From positions 135,366-199,365 of the forward strand of contig CH003340.1 of the NCBI GenBank assembly GCA_000149265.1: a stretch of 64,000 nt of DNA, given 5' to 3'. Position 1 is the stretch's first letter; every line of letters starts with the position of its first letter. The notes below the pieces were generated by a model, which searched no databases, was not told the origin of the DNA, and was given only the letters and a program-made list of their open reading frames with translations. Positions 59,119 to 64,000 of the stretch are shown here, piece by piece. The position numbers and the translations under genes were made by a program. This stretch comes from Ciona savignyi. Taxonomy: Eukaryota; Chordata; Ascidiacea; Phlebobranchia; Cionidae.

Positions 59119-60149
59119 CTCTTTCCCTCCCAACTCGCCATATATGGCGAGTTGGTGGGAAAACATGGTATCCCGTCTGTCCATAAATGGATACAAATCT
59201 AAAAAACGATTTCTCCGCAATGCGTAATGGTAGAGACCTCAGCTATGGCTCATTCGATCAAGGAAACCCTATATTTTATTCTCTGTGATTATCGTGGAGA
59301 AATATTAAAAATGCGAGGAGTGATAGCCTTTCTTTTTCAAGGCTTCGCCTCTTATTTCTATCGATTTTACACGAATTTACACGTGACTAACTCAGCCAAT
59401 AGGAGTCGTGTTAACTTGCGGAGAAGCTCTTTTTGTCAAGCAAGTCTTTCTTTACATTCTCTGTAAATTTCGTGCCGTTGAGATAAAAAGGAGAGCGTTG
59501 GTGACGTTTTCGCCACGGGCGGTACGCCGCACCAAAGCATGAACCCAGCTGTGCCTGCTGAGAGCTCGATAAAGAAAAAAGGCGACGAGACTAGTTCCCT
59601 GTGCACAAGCTGGCGGTTAGAGCAATGGCAGACGCTGTTTTTTTTTATACTTTTCACTGTTTTAGTTTTAAAAAACTCTAAAAACTTCAATGCGTTTTGG
59701 TTCATTTTTTCATAATATAGCCAGAAAAAAGGGAAATTTCAATTACAAATAGTAAAAAAACTACTGAAGATAGAAATACAGTTCGAATTTTCCTGAGTAC
59801 AAAAACTATTAGACAATCTACATTCCAATTTTCATATCATTTGGGCATTCCAATAATAAGTGAGTATTTCGTTTGTCAGTGCACCTCAAATTTTTCAAAG
59901 TCGAGCAGAATTTTCTTTGCATAAAAAGTGGTGTTCACTAAAGTTTACATAATATATTCTTTATTAGAGGTAGATTTTAGATGTGCAGCTTGTTTAAAAG
60001 AGGGATAAATTATCTTTCCAACCATACTAAATATTAAATCATAGCATAAACTTCAGAAAAACTGTGCTAATTTGAAAATGACTAAAAATTGTAAAAAACA
60101 CTGCGGGACAGCATGTTTGAATTAATGCATTTGGCCGGGAGTGAAAGAG
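59119..60149. mobile_element. TTAA-flanked piggyBac-like non-autonomous element
   Basis: TTAA lies on both sides (59115-59118 and 60150-60153). The ends begin CTCTTTCCCTCCC and, in reverse complement, CTCTTTCACTCCC, a 12-of-13 match. About ten bases inside the left end lies a perfect 26-bp palindrome (59130-59155) centred on CCATATATGG. The element is about 1031 bp, with only a small unrelated open frame (59227-59466) and no transposase. Confidence 0.72.
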
Positions 60150-60153
60150 TTAA

Positions 60154-61446
60154 AATATGGAGTAAAACACAGGTGATATAAGTGGCAATGATCATGTTTA
60201 AAAATTACAGTAAATACTTAAATTCAGAAAAAATAAACGGCAAAAATTTGGTGCAAAATTATATAAAAATCCTCCATGAACTATTACAATAGCTGTAGTA
60301 GTGGATTCTCTTAAACATTGTGCTTTAAACAATTCGGTATAAGGTCCCGATTCACATAAATTTAAGTTATTAATAGGCTTCTTCTTCTTATTTACACCTT
60401 TTTTAAACTAACTCTAATGCCCTAATTTTTTATTTAGTGTGCAGTTTCCCGCCTTTCCTCGTTTTACTTTTTCTTCTGTTAATACAATACAAAAAAACTA
60501 TCATCATCGTAGGCTAGTTTTAAGAAACTTAATATAAATCAAGAAAAGGATAACATAATAAAAACATAGCGATTTAATCCACATGTTCCATTAGCATAAG
60601 TAATTGACGAGCAAACAATCAATCAATACGATTACTACCTCCTATTTTTTAAAAACGTCGTGGTGTTCGTTATCCCCGTGATCAAAATCAAAATCCTTTT
60701 CGTAATATTAGTTAAGCATAGTATTATTTAAATTACCATTTAGTGTACAGTACAAGACTCTAAAAATAAAATCAGTACTTATCCAGTAAATTCAGGTTTT
60801 TTTTATTTTATTTTACATTAAAATTTCGTTTTTAGATTAAGCTTTTCAAATTTTTTTCTAACTAAACATTTTCCTAACTAAACCGCGAAGACATGTTGGT
60901 ACGTATTGTTCACACACCCCCAAACGGCACAAAAATAGAGATTAACATTTTATCTTCTGGGTCAATTTTACATCACATTTATAACAGTAGTTGAATTGGA
61001 AATACAATGTGATACTTTTACTTTAATTTTATCCTAAACAATAAACGTTACAACATTTCTAGACTTCGTGGGACTTCGTGTGAAAATTTAATAGCCCCTG
61101 ATCTATAATTTTTTTTTACTGTTAGATTCCTCTTTAGTATTTGTGTGTCTTTAGGAGCATAAACTTTAAACTAACGGTTCGTAATTGGCAACTTTTTTTC
61201 ATTGCGGAATATGTAATAATAGAAAAAAGTCCAATTTATGTACTATATAGGTTACGCAGCATTGGCGCTTTATCAACTCAAAACAATGCCGTTACGCGCG
61301 CGCGCGCATTTTGTCCGAAAACCTAGTGGAAAATATTTTCGTTTAACGTATGTTTCAGCTTTGTTTTGAAAGTTCTACTCTTCGGTGATTTGGCCAGTTT
61401 ATTTTCTGTTAAAAGTCCAGCTTAGCATATTTTAGCATTCACAGTC
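60154..61446. other. Intergenic region upstream of the kinase gene
   Basis: I see no exon. It contains a diverged GGGCAACAC-family fragment (60395-60478) and a short (CG)n run at 61295-61307, which is unusual in this AT-rich sequence. Confidence 0.45.
60395..60478 (-). mobile_element. GGGCAACAC-family fragment
   Basis: AACTAACTCTAATGCCC and AGTGTGCAGTTTCCCGCC, in reverse, match the body of the copy at 63743. Confidence 0.4.
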
Positions 61447-62259
61447 ATGCAAACGGCAAAACATATTTGTAAAGGAGTAAAGGGGAAGAAAATAGCGGTA
61501 GAAGGAAATATAGCTGCTGGCAAATCTACCTTTACCAAGCTGCTGGAGTTAGAATCTCCCAACTGGAAAACCATTCTTGAACCAATCTCACGATGGACAA
61601 ATGTAAACCAAGATGAGTTAACAACATCGCAAAAGAGTGGTGGGAATTTATTAGAGTTGTTTTACAGTAACCCTCAACGTTATGCATACACCTTTGAGTC
61701 ATTTACGTTTATTTCGCGGGCAAAAGAAGCTTGTCGCTACAAAGATTTTCATTGTGGAAACAATCCGGTTCAATTTTTTGAACGCTCCGTATACAGTAGC
61801 AAATATGCCTTCGCTTTGAACTCATATGAAAGTGGTCTGCTTACTGAAACTGAGTGGAACATGTACCAGGATTGGAGTTCTTACTTAATAAAAATGTCTC
61901 CCAACTTGAAACCAGATGGAATCATATACCTTCGAGCTGAACCTGAGATTTGTTATAAGCGAATGTTAAAACGAGGCCGGCATGAAGAAGGTGGTGTATC
62001 ACTCGACTACCTCAAATGTTTGCATGAGAAACACGAAGCGTGGCTTTATCGCAAAGACATAAAGATTGACGAAAGTCTGCAAGGAGTCCCTATTCTTATC
62101 CTTGACTGCAATTCTGAATTTGAAGCGGAGCCTCAAAGGTGGTCAGAGCTGATGGAGCAAGTAAAATTCTTCGTTGCAGATTCAAAAAATTTTAACTCGA
62201 ACAACCTTCAATCAAACGCCAATGACATTATGGTGGCAGAAGAAATGGACATGTTTTAA
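61447..62259 (+). CDS. Deoxynucleoside kinase, deoxycytidine kinase-like
   Basis: This intronless frame of 270 residues encodes a salvage kinase that phosphorylates deoxyribonucleosides with NTP. The P-loop GNIAAGKST lies at about residues 20-28. The acidic residue of LEPISRW, the substrate-site FFERSVYSSKYAF, the lid RGRHEEGG and QDWSSYL follow in dCK order, and length is near human dCK (260). Overall similarity is closest to dCK/dGK rather than TK2. Two base-contact positions differ from dCK: the Gln of FQTY is Glu here (FESF), and the Asp of VYSDRY is Ser (VYSSKY). Arg of the SR motif is kept. The C-terminus extends about 15 residues (NNLQSNANDIMVAEEMDMF). No organelle presequence is evident, so a cytosolic or nuclear enzyme is likely. 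Confidence 0.9.
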   Translation: MQTAKHICKGVKGKKIAVEGNIAAGKSTFTKLLELESPNWKTILEPISRWTNVNQDELTTSQKSGGNLLELFYSNPQRYAYTFESFTFISRAKEACRYKDFHCGNNPVQFFERSVYSSKYAFALNSYESGLLTETEWNMYQDWSSYLIKMSPNLKPDGIIYLRAEPEICYKRMLKRGRHEEGGVSLDYLKCLHEKHEAWLYRKDIKIDESLQGVPILILDCNSEFEAEPQRWSELMEQVKFFVADSKNFNSNNLQSNANDIMVAEEMDMF

Positions 62260-62536
62260 ATTCACATTAAAAACACTTGCTGCAATAACCAACCTGTAAA
62301 CCTCTTAAAATATATAAATATCAATTCGTTGCTATCTTCCATGAAGCTTGTTTTAATTTTTTTCATTAGTTTAATAGCATGTTCAAATTTGTACACCCAT
62401 ACACTGCCATTCTGGTAACTTGTCAAATTGTTTGGTTTTGTTTTTAACTTTTGTTTAACTTGTATTTTATGTTTATTTTATTGCTGCATTTAAAAAATCA
62501 AAATATACCAACAAGAAATCTATCTTGTACTAGTGC

Positions 62537-62602
62537 GGTACCAGTGATTAAAGAAACTACTAGATATTCTAGCTAAATAATATCTTGATCACTACTGGTA
62601 CC
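62537..62602. repeat. Imperfect hairpin
   Basis: GGTACCAGTGAT pairs with ATCACTACTGGTACC across a loop that itself contains TAGATATTCTA. It may be a small MITE or a structured transcript. Confidence 0.45.
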
Positions 62603-62672
62603 CCCTACACTGATTAATACAAAATATCTTAATACAATGAAATGTGTATGTAAGAATAGGGTATGTTACTTA

Positions 62673-62678
62673 ATAAAA
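62673..62678 (+). terminator. Possible polyadenylation signal (kinase gene)
   Basis: AATAAA lies about 415 bases after the kinase stop codon, followed by an A run. Confidence 0.4.
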
Positions 62679-63061
62679 AAAAATTCAAGTCAGTTTATAG
62701 TTATAATACATTGAAATCAAGATAAAACTGCTTTGTATTAGAAAGGTTTTTAAATTGTATAGAGTTACGTGCATGTGTTTTACGCAAAAATTGTTATGTA
62801 CACACTTAATTCTTGATATTTTACAACATGAAATGATTCCCAGCCTTAACCAAACATACATGCATCTTGACCAAAATAGAAATGGTGCATCATCAAAACA
62901 TTGATATATATTGATAAAATATTTTGTGACCATAGCCACAAATAATAAAACTTAGTTGAGGAGTACATAAATAGTTTTTTATTTGTGCACATTTAGTAGT
63001 TTGTTTTTATTTACATACAGAAGCATATAGATGTAAAGTATGTAAGTTTTGTAATCTAATA

Positions 63062-64000
63062 ATGGCGGCAAACACTTCATCCAACGTAAATATTGTTGCA
63101 AGAACTGGAGGTAGCACGTACCAAGGGGTTGGCTCACGTGTAGTCCGAGGTCCTGATTGGAAATGGGGTCGTCAGGTACAGACTATTAGTCTAAGTAACA
63201 TGGACTTTTAGTTGCTTTTACAGTGGTACCAACCAATACGATGTTAATTTTTAGTTTTTTACCACCATTTCGATTCATGCACTGGTATGTAATAAAATAG
63301 TGGGGCGTATTGTTCCTGTTTTATAATCATTTTATGACCAAATTGCATGTAATGTTACTAGTTGTTGGTCTGCTTGGAAGTGCATGACATATAGTACTTG
63401 GCTGGTAGACCGTATGGGTGTTTCATACCTAAAAATATTTAGGATGGAGGGGAAGGTCATGTTGGTACTGTTAGGTGCTTTGAAAGCTCCGAAGAAGTGG
63501 TCATTGTGTGGGACAACGGGACGGCTGCAAACTACAGATGTAGTGGACAATATGACCTTCGGATTCTGGATAGTGCTGCATCAGGTGATATAAACAATTG
63601 ATGTAATTTAGTTTGAAAATAGTTCTGTTTAATTGTATAGCAAATAAAATAACTAAAAAAACACAACACAAGTCATGTTAAAACTAATAAAAATAATCTA
63701 GGTAATTGTATTTAAATTTAAGAGAAAATCTGGTAATTTGTAGGGCAACACTAAAAGGAGGGAAACTGCTCACTAAAATTACAGAAACTAATTTAAACCC
63801 TACCCTTATTACTGATCTCAACCCCAGAACTAACCCAACACTAACCCCACTCTAATCTTTCCCTCCTTGAATTTGTAGGTTTAAAGCATAATGGTTCGAT
63901 GTGTGATACCTGTCATCTACAACCGATATATGGAATTCGGTGGAAATGTGCGGAATGCCACAACTATGACCTCTGTTCCGTTTGCTACCACGCCGACAAA
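63062..64000 (+). CDS. MIB1: Mind bomb E3 ubiquitin ligase, N-terminal part
   Basis: Three exons are present, 63062-63175, 63443-63584 and 63879-64000 (open at the window end), joined in phase. They give a MIB/HERC2 domain ([19 protein letters not shown], then [19 protein letters not shown]) followed by the start of a ZZ zinc finger ([19 protein letters not shown]). Mind bomb ubiquitinates Notch ligands such as Delta in the signal-sending cell to drive their endocytosis. The match to vertebrate MIB1 is very close. The second MIB domain, ankyrin repeats and RING fingers lie beyond the window. A small element in intron 2 duplicates the acceptor of exon 3. Confidence 0.93.
63743..63869 (+). mobile_element. 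GGGCAACAC-family element at Mind bomb acceptor
   Basis: It begins GGGCAACACTAAAAGG and ends near CTTTCCCTCCTTG. It is flanked by AATTTGTA (63735-63742 and 63870-63877), an 8-bp target duplication. The second flank carries the AG acceptor of exon 3. Confidence 0.65.

Larger units (their letters stand above)
62260..63061. other. Kinase 3' UTR and spacer before Mind bomb
   Basis: It includes a possible AATAAA at 62673-62678 and an imperfect hairpin at 62537-62602. I see no coding sequence. Confidence 0.5.

Noticed and set aside
59227-59466. 79-residue frame inside the piggyBac-like element
   Set aside because: Not similar to a transposase and lacking catalytic-Asp context; probably chance.
1-64000. 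CRISPR arrays, bacterial operons, complete tRNA or rRNA genes
   Set aside because: None is seen. tRNA-like sequences are SINE heads, and the gene structure is eukaryotic throughout.

Overview
The window reads as a compact, AT-rich animal genome, most likely a tunicate (Ciona-like ascidian). The support is chordate-type gene families (cyclophilin G, MEGF6-like, CNBP, FBXO3, deoxycytidine-kinase-like, Mind bomb), short GT-AG introns, and many tRNA-derived SINEs. The species assignment is inference; the gene families are read from the sequence. Every multi-exon model was joined by hand from splice sites and reading phase.

Layout. 1-3589: repeat-rich intergenic DNA with five SINE copies. 3590-11356 (+): cyclophilin G (PPIG-like), eleven exons, with a 100-N gap whose flanks are near-identical and a one-base poly-C frameshift. 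11843-20500 (+): a second, unrecognised arginine/serine-rich nuclear protein in more than 20 exons. 20975-22086 (-): a decayed 7TM receptor copy. 22639-23541 (-): an intronless secreted LamG-like protein. 26170-27336 (-): the intact 7TM paralogue. 27716-27886 (+): one orphan exon-like stretch. 30057-31250 (+): intronless FBXO3. 32077-32220 (-): a possible 47-residue secreted microprotein. 36663-52326 (+): a 38-exon MEGF6-like secreted protein of about 1696 residues (EMI domain, 33 EGF-type modules, a new basic repeat tail). Its 3.9-kb third intron holds a TATA-driven ORF for a small secreted protein with a furin-like site (40670-41008). 54349-58130 (-): CNBP with eight zinc knuckles. 61447-62259 (+): an intronless deoxynucleoside kinase of the dCK type with altered base-recognition residues. 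63062-64000 (+): the start of Mind bomb (MIB1-like), cut by the window end.

Mobile DNA is plentiful: a long tRNA-derived SINE family (about twelve copies), a short tRNA-like family (four copies), a 578-bp hAT-type MITE with a perfect 8-bp target duplication, a roughly 1-kb TTAA-flanked piggyBac-like element, and a short family starting GGGCAACACTAAAAG. One copy of that last family has duplicated the 3' splice site of a Mind bomb intron.

Functionally this is a chance neighbourhood rather than a pathway. Two RS-domain nuclear genes lie side by side, followed by secreted and membrane genes, then housekeeping and Notch-pathway genes. The best candidates for something undescribed are the ORF nested in the MEGF6 intron, the microprotein at 32077-32220, the MEGF6 repeat tail, the substituted kinase active site, and the splice-site-duplicating element family.
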